Shown here one piece after another: positions 57,296 to 64,000 of a stretch of DNA of 64,000 bases. Location: contig NZ_CP102826.1 of NCBI RefSeq assembly GCF_025643595.1, positions 2,170,001-2,234,000 of the forward strand, given 5' to 3'. Each line of letters starts with the position of its first letter. Within the stretch, counting starts at the first letter, position 1. A program made the translations under genes and the position numbers. The notes beneath the pieces are model-generated. The model made no database searches, had not been told where the DNA came from, and worked only from the letters and a program-made list of their open reading frames with translations. This DNA comes from Saccharopolyspora rosea. Lineage in GTDB: Bacteria > Actinomycetota > Actinomycetes > Mycobacteriales > Pseudonocardiaceae.

Positions 57296-58242
57296 GCCCC
57301 GCTCCGCTGCTGGGCGAAGGCCCCGGCCCGGCGCAGCGTGGTCGCGCTGTTGGCGCTCAGCGCCGCGCGCACGTGCTCCCGGGCGTCGGCGAGCGTGCTC
57401 CCGCTGCCCAGCACGTCCCGCACCGCCGAGGGGTCGAGCGAGACGGTGTGCCGCGAGCGCAGCGTCGCCGAGTCGCCGTCCTGGCTGAACGTCCACAGAC
57501 CGCTGTGCCCGGCCAGCAGCTCGGGCAGCACGACCTGCTTGTAGGCGATCCACGACGGCTCCGCGCAGATCCGGTGGGAGCGGGTGCGGTGCGCCGACCC
57601 GTCCGCGGTGGCGGTGTCCATCTCCAGGTCCTGGACGCCGGGCTCGGGTTCGGTCAGCGAGACCCGCCGCACGTGCGGCAGGCGTTGCGGCCACCGGTCC
57701 GCGCGGTCCACGAATTCGTAGGCGGCGCTCGCGCTGCCGCGCACGGACACGGTGTCCTCGAAGGAGAACACGACGTCGGAGATCAGCGGGGCGCGCTCGG
57801 CCACCGCGCGCAGCGCGGCCAGCTCGGCATCGCTGTTGCGGTCGACGGCCCGGTTCACCCACTCCACGGTCTCCGCGTCGTCGGAGGTGGTGCTGAAGTG
57901 GTGCAGCAGGACGACTTCGGTGCGGTCGTCGGACACCGGCCGCAGCCGCCACTCGCCGCCCATCGACGCGATCGGGGCTTGGCTGACCTCCTGCTCGAAG
58001 CGCACGCTGCGCGCCTCGGGGTCGAGCTCGCGGCGCGAGGTCCAGGACTTCACCGCGCCGTTGAGCACCGCCCAGATCCGGAAGCGCTCCGCGCGCTCGC
58101 CGCGTTCGAGGTGCTGGACGTGCACGGTGGGGCCGAACACGGCCGGCCAGCGCGTCACGTCGGCCACCAGGTCGTACAGCTGCGCCGCGGAGGCGGTGAC
58201 GAGGCAGCGGTGCTCGGTCTCGTGCAGTCGTGTTGTCGTCAT
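57292..58242 (-). CDS. Didomain aromatase/cyclase (ActVII-type)
   Basis: A 316-residue protein with two START/Bet v1-like polyketide aromatase domains (about residues 5-150, with ADVTRWPAVFGPTVHVQHL, and 160-310, with FVDRADRWPQRLPHVRRV). Such didomain enzymes aromatise the first ring after C9 ketoreduction in reduced octaketides. ATG 58242 has GGGAG 9 nt upstream; an upstream ATG (58263) overlaps the ACP stop. Its stop overlaps the next gene (ATGA). Gene order KS-CLF-ACP-ARO-CYC copies the act cluster. Confidence 0.95.
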   Translation of the reverse strand: MTTTRLHETEHRCLVTASAAQLYDLVADVTRWPAVFGPTVHVQHLERGERAERFRIWAVLNGAVKSWTSRRELDPEARSVRFEQEVSQAPIASMGGEWRLRPVSDDRTEVVLLHHFSTTSDDAETVEWVNRAVDRNSDAELAALRAVAERAPLISDVVFSFEDTVSVRGSASAAYEFVDRADRWPQRLPHVRRVSLTEPEPGVQDLEMDTATADGSAHRTRSHRICAEPSWIAYKQVVLPELLAGHSGLWTFSQDGDSATLRSRHTVSLDPSAVRDVLGSGSTLADAREHVRAALSANSATTLRRAGAFAQQRSGA

Positions 58243-58262
58243 CGGTGGCTGCTCCCTGCCCA

Positions 58263-58517
58263 TCAAGCCTTCTCGACGAGCGCGTGGTTGACGATGTCCA
58301 GCATGTCCCGGGGCGTGCGCAGCTCGGTCAGCTCGTCCTCGGGGATGGTGATGCCGTACTCCTGCTTGATCCGGGCGCCGGTCTCGATCAGGGCGAGCGA
58401 GTCGTAGCCGAGGTCGTCGAAGGCCGTGTCGAGCACGTCGGATCCGGGGTGCTCCTCGGCTTCGGCGCCGGAGCACTCGGCGAGGATGCGGCGGAGTTCG
58501 TCCAGGGTCAGCTGCAT
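58263..58517 (-). CDS. Type II PKS acyl carrier protein
   Basis: An 84-residue acidic carrier protein. The phosphopantetheine site is Ser40 in DDLGYDSLALIETGARI. Helices fit the type II PKS ACP fold (VLDTAFDDLGYDS start, TPRDMLDIVN end). It carries the growing polyketide for the KS-alpha/KS-beta pair encoded 38 bp upstream. GGAGA lies 7 nt before the ATG. Confidence 0.97.
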   Translation of the reverse strand: MQLTLDELRRILAECSGAEAEEHPGSDVLDTAFDDLGYDSLALIETGARIKQEYGITIPEDELTELRTPRDMLDIVNHALVEKA

Positions 58518-58555
58518 GTCGGGATCTCCCATTCGTTCTGGTTGGTGCCGGGTGC

Positions 58556-59761
58556 TCACCCGGCGGCGCCGCGGACGACGAGTGCGGAGTTGAAGCCCCA
58601 CTTCCCGCGGGCGAGGACGAGGGCGGTGCCGATCGGTCGGTACCGCGGCGAGCCGGTCACCAGGTCGATCTCGTAGTGCTCGGCCGCGGTCGTGTGCGCG
58701 GTCGGGGGGATGACGTCGTGCCGGATGCTCAGCAGCGCGGTGGCCACGTCCAGCGGGCCGCCGCCGGAGTACAGCCGCCCGGTGAGCGTTTTGGGCGCGG
58801 TGACCGCGACCCCGCCCGGTCCGAACAGGTCGCGGATCGCCGCCGCCTCGACCGCGTCCAGGTCGGCGACCCCGGCCGCGTCCGCGAACACCACGTCCAC
58901 CTCGCCCGGGCGGATTCCGGCATCGGCCAGGGCGAGTTCCGCCGCCCGGCGCAACGCCGGTGGCCTGCCGGAGCCCGGCTTCGGGTCGAACGTGGCGGCG
59001 TAGCCGGCGATTTCGCCGTAGGGCTTCGCGCAACGGCTGGTGCCGGAGTCCTCGACCACCAGCAGCGCCCCGCCCTCGCCGGGCACGTACCCCGCGGCGT
59101 CGGCGGCGAAGGGCCGGTACGCCCGCGTCGGATCGGTGCAGCGGCTGATCCGCCCGCTGGACAGGTGCGAGACCCAGCCCCACGGGTCCAGCGACGAGTC
59201 GACGCCGCCGGTCACGACCAGCGGTGTGCCGTCCTGCACGGTCCGCCGGGCCTGCCCGATCGCGTCCAGCCCGCCCGCCTGCTCGGCGACCAGCACCCGG
59301 CCGGGGCCGCGCATCCCGTGGCGGATGGAGATCTGGCCGGTGTTCACCGCGTAGAACCAGGCGAACGACTCGTACACGCTGACGTACTCGGGCCCCTTGG
59401 CCCACAGCTTCTGGAATTCGCGGTGGGTGAACTCGAATCCCCCGGTGGCGTTGGAGGTGATGACCCCCATGTCGTACTCGGGCACGTCGGCCGGGTCGAC
59501 GGCCGCGTCGGCCAGCGCCCACGCGGCCCCGGCGAGCGCGAACCGGGTGGAGACGTCGGTCTGCGGCAGCAGCCGCGGGGGCAGGTGCTCGGCCGGGTCG
59601 AAGTCGAGGACCTGCCCGGCCAGCACCGCCGGGTAGGCCGACGGGTCGAACCGGGTGATCCGGCTGATCCCGTGCTCGGACTTCAGCGCCGCGGACCAGT
59701 AGTCGTCGACGCCCAGCCCGTTGGGCGCCACCACGCCCAGGCCGGTGATCCACACGCTCAT
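58556..59761 (-). CDS. Type II PKS KS-beta (chain length factor)
   Basis: A 401-residue KS-like subunit in which the catalytic Cys is replaced by Gln161 ([12 protein letters not shown]). Residues that set chain length in the actinorhodin CLF are all kept: F109, T112, F116 and W194. This predicts a C16 octaketide. Its ATG overlaps the KS-alpha stop (ATGA), the usual coupling that gives a 1:1 heterodimer. The C-terminal half contains the family's [20 protein letters not shown] region. Confidence 0.97.
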   Translation of the reverse strand: MSVWITGLGVVAPNGLGVDDYWSAALKSEHGISRITRFDPSAYPAVLAGQVLDFDPAEHLPPRLLPQTDVSTRFALAGAAWALADAAVDPADVPEYDMGVITSNATGGFEFTHREFQKLWAKGPEYVSVYESFAWFYAVNTGQISIRHGMRGPGRVLVAEQAGGLDAIGQARRTVQDGTPLVVTGGVDSSLDPWGWVSHLSSGRISRCTDPTRAYRPFAADAAGYVPGEGGALLVVEDSGTSRCAKPYGEIAGYAATFDPKPGSGRPPALRRAAELALADAGIRPGEVDVVFADAAGVADLDAVEAAAIRDLFGPGGVAVTAPKTLTGRLYSGGGPLDVATALLSIRHDVIPPTAHTTAAEHYEIDLVTGSPRYRPIGTALVLARGKWGFNSALVVRGAAG

Positions 59762-61026
59762 GAGTTCGTTCCTCCCAACCGGCGAAGCACCATCGCGCTC
59801 TGGAAACCGCCGAAACCGCTCCCGACGCTGAGCACGGTGTCCACGTCCTGCTCCCGGGCGGTCAGCGGCACGTAGTCGAGGTCGCACTCGGGGTCCGGCT
59901 CGTGCAGGTTCGCCGTCGGCGGGACCACCTGGTGCTCGATGGCCAGCGCGCAGGCGGCGACCTCGATGGACCCGATGGCGCCGAGCGAGTGGCCAACCAT
60001 GGACTTGATGGAGCTGACCGGGACGCGGTAGGCGTGCTCGCCCAGGCTGCGCTTGAACGCCGCCGTCTCGTGCCGGTCGTTCTGCTTGGTGCCCGACCCG
60101 TGGGCGTTGACGTAGTCGACGTCGGCGGGGTCGATGCGGGACTGGCCGATCGCCGCGCGGATCGCCTCCGCCATCTCGCGGCCGTCGGGTTTGAGGCCGG
60201 TCATGTGGTAGGCGTTGAGCCGGGTCGCGTAGCCGGTGATCTCGGCGTAGACGCGCGCGCCGCGGCGGCGTGCGTGGTCGAGTTCCTCCAGCACGAACAT
60301 CGCCGCGCCCTCGGCGAGGACGAATCCGTTGCGCGAGTTGTCGAACGGGCGCGAGGCGTGTTCCGGCTCGTCGTTGCGCGGGCTGGTCGCCTTGATGGCG
60401 TCGAAGCAGGACACCACGATCGGCGTGATCGGCGTGTCGGTGGCCCCGGCGACCATCACGTCCGCGGTGCCCTCGCTGATCAGTCGGCAGGCGTGCCCCA
60501 GCGCGTCCAGACCCGAGGTGCAGCCGTCGGAGACCATCGCCACCGGCCCCTCGGCGCCCACCGCCCACGCGACTTCGGCGGGCATGACGCCGGGGGAGAG
60601 GTGGTCGAACATGTGCGGTGAGAGGTACTCGTGGTCGACCTGCCACTCGCGGCCCGCGTCGGACAGCACGAGGTACTCGTGCTCCAGGCTGGTCGCGGCG
60701 GCCACCGCGCTGCCGAGGCTGACCCCGGTCCGCTCGGGGACGCCGCTCGCGGGGTCGAGCCCGCTGTCGCCGAACGCGTCGCGGGCGCACACCACCGCGA
60801 ACTGCGCGGCGCGGTCCATCCTGCGCACCTCCCGCGCCGAAAGCCCTTCGGCCACCGGGTCGAAGTCGCACTCGCCCGCGATCTGCGACCGGTAGGGCGA
60901 GGGATCGAAGAAGCTGATCCGGCGCGTGGCGGAGCGGCCCGCCGTCAGCATTTCCCAGAACTCGCGCACGTTCCGGCCGCCTGGGCTCCGCACGCCGATC
61001 CCGGTGATCACGACCCGCCGCGTCAC
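59758..61026 (-). CDS. Type II PKS KS-alpha (ketosynthase)
   Basis: A 422-residue ketosynthase with the Cys-His-His set at C169 ([11 protein letters not shown]), H309 ([12 protein letters not shown]) and H346 ([11 protein letters not shown]), the same positions as in actinorhodin KS. It decarboxylates malonyl-ACP and condenses the chain with KS-beta. GTG start at 61026, with GGAGG 7 nt upstream. First gene of a seven-gene operon ending with accC. The promoter region holds a SARP box at 61098-61115. Confidence 0.98.
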   Translation of the reverse strand: MTRRVVITGIGVRSPGGRNVREFWEMLTAGRSATRRISFFDPSPYRSQIAGECDFDPVAEGLSAREVRRMDRAAQFAVVCARDAFGDSGLDPASGVPERTGVSLGSAVAAATSLEHEYLVLSDAGREWQVDHEYLSPHMFDHLSPGVMPAEVAWAVGAEGPVAMVSDGCTSGLDALGHACRLISEGTADVMVAGATDTPITPIVVSCFDAIKATSPRNDEPEHASRPFDNSRNGFVLAEGAAMFVLEELDHARRRGARVYAEITGYATRLNAYHMTGLKPDGREMAEAIRAAIGQSRIDPADVDYVNAHGSGTKQNDRHETAAFKRSLGEHAYRVPVSSIKSMVGHSLGAIGSIEVAACALAIEHQVVPPTANLHEPDPECDLDYVPLTAREQDVDTVLSVGSGFGGFQSAMVLRRLGGTNS

Positions 61027-61097
61027 TCGGCCACCTCCCGTCTGCTGGTGGACACACGGCTGTGTCCCGCGGATGTGCCAACGGTGCGGCCGCGGGC

Positions 61098-61115
61098 TCG
61101 AACTCCGCTCGAAGG
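61098..61115 (-). promoter_or_regulatory. SARP box facing the KS-alpha operon
   Basis: Read on the minus strand, TCGAGCG-gagt-TCGAGCC is a direct heptamer repeat at 11-bp pitch. Eight bases further lies CACCGT as a weak -10 box, 58 bp before the GTG start. The arrangement matches known SARP-activated promoters of actinorhodin-type clusters. Confidence 0.7.
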
Positions 61116-61188
61116 TCGCTCGCTTCCGGGGAAAGCCCGCATCCCGACCACAGTGGACACATCGGCGCGGCTGGGGCTCCACGCGCAC

Positions 61189-61206
61189 TCGACCGGCTCT
61201 CGACGT
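61189..61206 (+). promoter_or_regulatory. SARP box facing the ketoreductase operon
   Basis: TCGACCG-gctc-TCGACGT is a direct heptamer repeat at 11-bp pitch, followed 8-9 bp later by CAGCCT as a weak -10 box and 50 bp later by the ketoreductase ATG. With the box at 61098 it makes the whole 230-bp KS/KR gap a bidirectional SARP target. Confidence 0.7.
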
Positions 61207-61256
61207 GGCATCGCCAGCCTGGGGTCCTCGGCACGACACGTGGAACTGGAGGAGAC

Positions 61257-62039
61257 ATGGCAGACGTCGGACCGGTCGCACTCGTCACCGGTGCCACCAG
61301 CGGGATCGGGTTGGCCATCACCCGCAGGCTCGGGCGGCTCGGCGCGCGGGTGTACCTGTGCGCGCGGAGCGCGGACGCGGTGGCCAAGACGGTGGAGGAA
61401 CTGCGCGCCGAAGGGCTCGACGTCGACGGGAGCAGCTGCGACGTGAGCGTGCCGCAGCAGATCCCGCAGCTCGTCGAGGCCGCGGTGGAGCGGTTCGGCG
61501 AGATCGACGTCCTGGTCAACAACGCCGGTCGCAGCGGGGGAGGTGTCACCGTCGAGGTCGACGACGAGGTGTGGTTCGACGTCATCAACACCAACCTCAA
61601 CAGCGTGTTCCTGCTGACCAAGGCGGTGCTGACCAAGGGCGGTCTGCTGCGCAAGGACCGCGGCCGGATCATCAACATCGCCTCCACCGGCGGCAAGCAG
61701 GGCGTCATCTGGGGTTCGCCGTACTCGGCCTCCAAGCACGGCGTCGTCGGCTTCACCAAGTCGCTCGGCCTGGAACTGGCCAAGACCGGGATCACGGTGA
61801 ACGCGGTGTGCCCGGGTTTCGTGGAGACGCCGATGGCCGAGAAGGTCCGCGCCCACTACTCCCGGGTGTGGAGCGTGTCGGAGGAGGAGGCGTTCGAGCG
61901 CGTCACCGGACGGGTCCCGATCGGCCGGTACGTCGACCCGGAGGAGGTCGCGGCCATGGTGGAGTACCTGGTCGGTGACGGCGCCGCGGCGGTGACCGCG
62001 CAGGCGCTCAACGTGTGCGGCGGCCTCGGCAACTACTGA
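61257..62039 (+). CDS. Polyketide C9 ketoreductase (ActIII-type)
   Basis: A 260-residue SDR with TGATSGIG (residues 11-18), NNAG, Ser143, Tyr156 and Lys160 (SPYSASK). It is clearly of the ActIII type, which reduces the C9 carbonyl of the nascent octaketide. In the segment that is PGG in ActIII, this protein has SGG (GRSGGG), a common variant. ATG with GGAGGAG directly upstream. Divergent from KS-alpha as in the actinorhodin cluster, and 43 bp before accB. Confidence 0.96.
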   Translation: MADVGPVALVTGATSGIGLAITRRLGRLGARVYLCARSADAVAKTVEELRAEGLDVDGSSCDVSVPQQIPQLVEAAVERFGEIDVLVNNAGRSGGGVTVEVDDEVWFDVINTNLNSVFLLTKAVLTKGGLLRKDRGRIINIASTGGKQGVIWGSPYSASKHGVVGFTKSLGLELAKTGITVNAVCPGFVETPMAEKVRAHYSRVWSVSEEEAFERVTGRVPIGRYVDPEEVAAMVEYLVGDGAAAVTAQALNVCGGLGNY

Positions 62040-62082
62040 CCGGCGGATCCCGCCCGGAACCCGCGATGACAGGAGCGTCGTC

Positions 62083-62589
62083 ATGAAGCAGCAGATCCCG
62101 GCCGAGCAGGCGCCGCCGGCGCCCGAGCTCGGCGATGTCCTGGACACCGTGCGGCAGAGCGCGTTGCACCTGCTGTCCGGGTTCCCCGCGGCGCCGAGCT
62201 CGCTGCGCATCAGCGTCGGGGAGGTCTCGGTGCAGGCGGACTGGGCGGCGGGCCCACCGGTCGCCGCGGGTCCCGCGCCGGTGCGGGCCGAGGCCGCCGC
62301 GACGCGGGCTCCCGCTGCCGAGGCACCGGCCGAGGCCGAGCCGCGCGAGTACGTCCGCGCGCCGTCGGTGGGGGTGTTCTACCGCGCCCCGGAACCGGGT
62401 GCGGATCCCTTCGTCGCCGAAGGTGACCCGGTGCAGCCGGGGCAGCAGGTCGCGATCGTGGAGGCGATGAAGCTGATGATCCCGGTGAAGGCCGACGTGC
62501 GGGGCGAGCTCGTCGAGGTCCTCAAGCAGGACGGCGAGCCGGTCGAGTACGACGAACCGCTGCTGGCCGTCCGGCCGTCGGACGGCTGA
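62083..62589 (+). CDS. accB: Biotin carboxyl carrier protein of acetyl-CoA carboxylase
   Basis: A 168-residue AccB. An N-terminal helical region and a Pro/Ala-rich linker (about residues 55-88) lead to a biotinyl domain with EAMKLM, biotinylated at Lys130. It shuttles CO2 between AccC and AccD-AccA. These partners are encoded on the other strand at the end of the KS-alpha operon, and this gene follows the ketoreductase, so both halves of the enzyme are driven from the same bidirectional promoter region. AGGAGCG precedes the ATG. Confidence 0.96.
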   Translation: MKQQIPAEQAPPAPELGDVLDTVRQSALHLLSGFPAAPSSLRISVGEVSVQADWAAGPPVAAGPAPVRAEAAATRAPAAEAPAEAEPREYVRAPSVGVFYRAPEPGADPFVAEGDPVQPGQQVAIVEAMKLMIPVKADVRGELVEVLKQDGEPVEYDEPLLAVRPSDG

Positions 62590-62593
62590 CGGG

Positions 62594-62636
62594 CCGGTGC
62601 GCCGGACCCGGCGTGGCACCGGGCCCGGCGCACCGG
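62594..62636. terminator. Bidirectional hairpin terminator
   Basis: An 18-bp stem with one mismatch (CCGGTGCGCCGGaCCCGG against its complement) and a 7-nt loop between the convergent accB and SnoaL-like genes. Confidence 0.85.
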
Positions 62637-62643
62637 ACCGGGG

Positions 62644-63105
62644 TCAGCCGCGCGCCGGGACGGCCGGCGGCGCGAGGGACTCCTGGTCGTGGTCCACCGC
62701 CCGCGAGCGCACCAGCAGGCCGTCCCCGTCCCGGACGAGGACGTCGTGGACCACGCAGCTCGGGCCCACGACCGGTTGCTTGACGCCGGGGCGGGTGGTG
62801 AGCACGAGGGCGTAGCAGGTGGAGCGCAGCGTGCCGTCGTCGTGCTCGTCGACCACGACGTGGGTGAACAGGTGGCGGCGCTGCACCGGGTCGTCGTCGA
62901 ACCTGCGGTGGAACTCGCGCAGCGCGTCGACGATGCCCTGCCGGGTCCGCGCGGCGTCGAGCGCGGGCGAGTGCTGGAACACGCCGTCCTCGGTGAACGT
63001 CGCGGCGTAGCTCTCGAAGTCCAGCCCGTCCAGGGCCTGCATCTGCCTGCCGTAGAAGTGCAGGACTTCCGCGTAGAGCTCGGGTCGGACGGGGTTGCCT
63101 GCCAT
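62644..63105 (-). CDS. SnoaL/NTF2-like protein
   Basis: A 153-residue cone-shaped alpha+beta (NTF2/SnoaL-type) protein: [63 protein letters not shown] at 63105 with GAGGAG 5 nt upstream. In aromatic polyketide clusters such proteins act as cyclases, hydroxylase partners or epimerases (ActVI-ORFA, SnoaL, SnoaL2). The exact step cannot be told from sequence. Divergent from rmlA. Confidence 0.85.
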   Translation of the reverse strand: MAGNPVRPELYAEVLHFYGRQMQALDGLDFESYAATFTEDGVFQHSPALDAARTRQGIVDALREFHRRFDDDPVQRRHLFTHVVVDEHDDGTLRSTCYALVLTTRPGVKQPVVGPSCVVHDVLVRDGDGLLVRSRAVDHDQESLAPPAVPARG

Positions 63106-63283
63106 GGCGTCTCCTCGGCTGTCGGGTGGCGGTCGCCGGGTCTCCGCGGGCGCGGGGCGACGACTGCGCCGGATCGGTCTTGCCCGAGGAGAACCCTCTG
63201 CGCCGCCAGTCGAAAAAAGCTTGATGACCGGTCGCGGGCGGCGTCGCCGCGACGACCCGGAACAGTTCTGGAAGGTGGAGGCC

Positions 63284-64000
63284 ATGAAGGGGATCGTGCT
63301 GGCCGGCGGACACGGCACGCGGCTGCACCCGGTCACGCTCGGCGTGTCCAAGCAGCTGCTGCCGGTCTACGACAAGCCGATGATCTACTACCCGCTGTCG
63401 GTGCTGATGCTGGCCCGCATCCGCGACGTCCTCATCATCGCCGCGCCACCGGACCTCCCGGGGTTCCAGCGGCTCCTCGGGGACGGCAGCGATCTCGGAC
63501 TGTCCATCAGCTACGCCGCGCAACCCGAACCCCGCGGCCTCGCCGACGCGTTCGTGATCGGCGCCGACCACGTCGGCGGCGAGCCGTCGGCGTTGGTGCT
63601 GGGCGACAACATCTTTCACGGCAAGGGCTTTTCGCAGCTGTTGCAGGACGCGGCCCGGGACATCGACGGATGCGTGCTGTTCGGCTACCCGGTGCACGAC
63701 CCCGAGCGCTACGGCGTCGGCGAGGTCGACTCGGCGGGACGCCTGATCTCGCTGGAGGAGAAACCCGAACACCCGCGCACCAACCGCGCGATCACCGGAC
63801 TGTACTTCTACGACGCCGACGTCGTCGACATCGCCAAGAACCTGCGCCCCTCCGACCGCGGCGAACTCGAAATCACCGACGTCAACCGGGAGTACATGGC
63901 ACGCGGCAAGGCCGGTCTGATCGACATCGGTCGCGGCTTCGCCTGGTTGGACACCGGCACCCACGAATCCCTGGTCGAAGCCGGGCAGTACGTGCGCGTG
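63284..64000 (+). CDS. rmlA: Glucose-1-phosphate thymidylyltransferase (3' end cut by window)
   Basis: The visible 239 codons run from the start to the right edge without a stop. The N-terminus has the nucleotidyltransferase signature [20 protein letters not shown], then [20 protein letters not shown]. Later segments are [37 protein letters not shown] and [20 protein letters not shown]. It makes TDP-glucose from glucose-1-phosphate and dTTP, the first step to the cluster's deoxysugars. Full length should be about 290-300 residues. GGAG lies just before the ATG. Confidence 0.96.
   Translation, partial: MKGIVLAGGHGTRLHPVTLGVSKQLLPVYDKPMIYYPLSVLMLARIRDVLIIAAPPDLPGFQRLLGDGSDLGLSISYAAQPEPRGLADAFVIGADHVGGEPSALVLGDNIFHGKGFSQLLQDAARDIDGCVLFGYPVHDPERYGVGEVDSAGRLISLEEKPEHPRTNRAITGLYFYDADVVDIAKNLRPSDRGELEITDVNREYMARGKAGLIDIGRGFAWLDTGTHESLVEAGQYVRV

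Noticed and set aside
63190-63230. Possible degenerate SARP heptamers (TCGAAAA, TTGATGA, TCGCGGG) before rmlA
   Set aside because: The 11-bp pitch is present, but only one unit fits the consensus and no -10 box follows, so it was not listed as a site.

Overview
The window is high-GC actinomycete DNA. Support for this comes from GTG/TTG starts with GGAGG-type ribosome sites, strings of 4-base stop/start overlaps, a prokaryotic ubiquitin-like protein (Pup) gene, AfsR/SARP and LAL regulators, and an aromatic type II polyketide pathway. The style of the genes fits a Pseudonocardiaceae-like genome (Saccharopolyspora, Amycolatopsis and relatives), but no marker gene in the window fixes the genus.

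Left part (1-33.1 kb) is a mixed, partly decaying accessory and catabolic region. It holds the tail of an XRE/TPR regulator, two divergent LAL-type LuxR regulators, a beta-helix/AAA+ fusion, a CBS protein, a free-standing pup gene, and decayed carboxymuconolactone decarboxylase and cupin genes. A tightly coupled five-gene operon follows (aldehyde dehydrogenase, frameshifted class III aminotransferase, NCS1 permease, YtcJ-like amidohydrolase, APC permease) with a divergent TetR gene. Next come a LysR/SDR pair and an M15 peptidase lipoprotein. An island at 22.7-26.9 kb carries an XRE regulator, a MITE-like element, a radical SAM gene with an odd C-terminus, the C-terminal half of an ATPase and a phosphotransferase-like gene. 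It is followed by a secreted beta-helix protein, an ACC deaminase, an M20 peptidase and a lysR gene wrecked by a repeat fragment.

Right part (33.3 kb to the right edge) is a type II polyketide gene cluster that continues past the window. Its core at 56.4-62.0 kb has the actinorhodin layout: KS-alpha, KS-beta, ACP, didomain aromatase and MBL-fold cyclase on the minus strand, with a divergent ketoreductase. KS-beta carries F109, T112, F116 and W194, the residues of the actinorhodin chain-length factor, so an octaketide is predicted. Dedicated acetyl-CoA carboxylase genes (fused AccD-AccA, AccC, AccB) flank the core. Tailoring genes include an ActVA-ORF5-like hydroxylase, a flavin reductase, an MDR reductase, two luciferase-like oxidoreductases and a SnoaL-like protein. 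Sugar genes (rmlA, rmlB, 2,3-dehydratase, 3-ketoreductase, a MycE-type sugar O-methyltransferase and two glycosyltransferases) point to an O-methylated 2,6-dideoxysugar. A DHA2 exporter and two SARP regulators complete the set. The inferred product is a glycosylated benzoisochromanequinone- or anthraquinone-type octaketide.

Regulation can be read from the DNA. Direct heptamer repeats (TCGANNN at 11-bp pitch) typical of SARP operators lie in both directions between KS-alpha and the ketoreductase, and exactly 8 bp before a TAGCGT -10 box in front of the first glycosyltransferase, whose mRNA looks leaderless. Two further minus-strand promoters have MerR-type architecture. Strong hairpins separate most convergent gene pairs. 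No tRNA, rRNA, CRISPR array or intact transposase gene was found.
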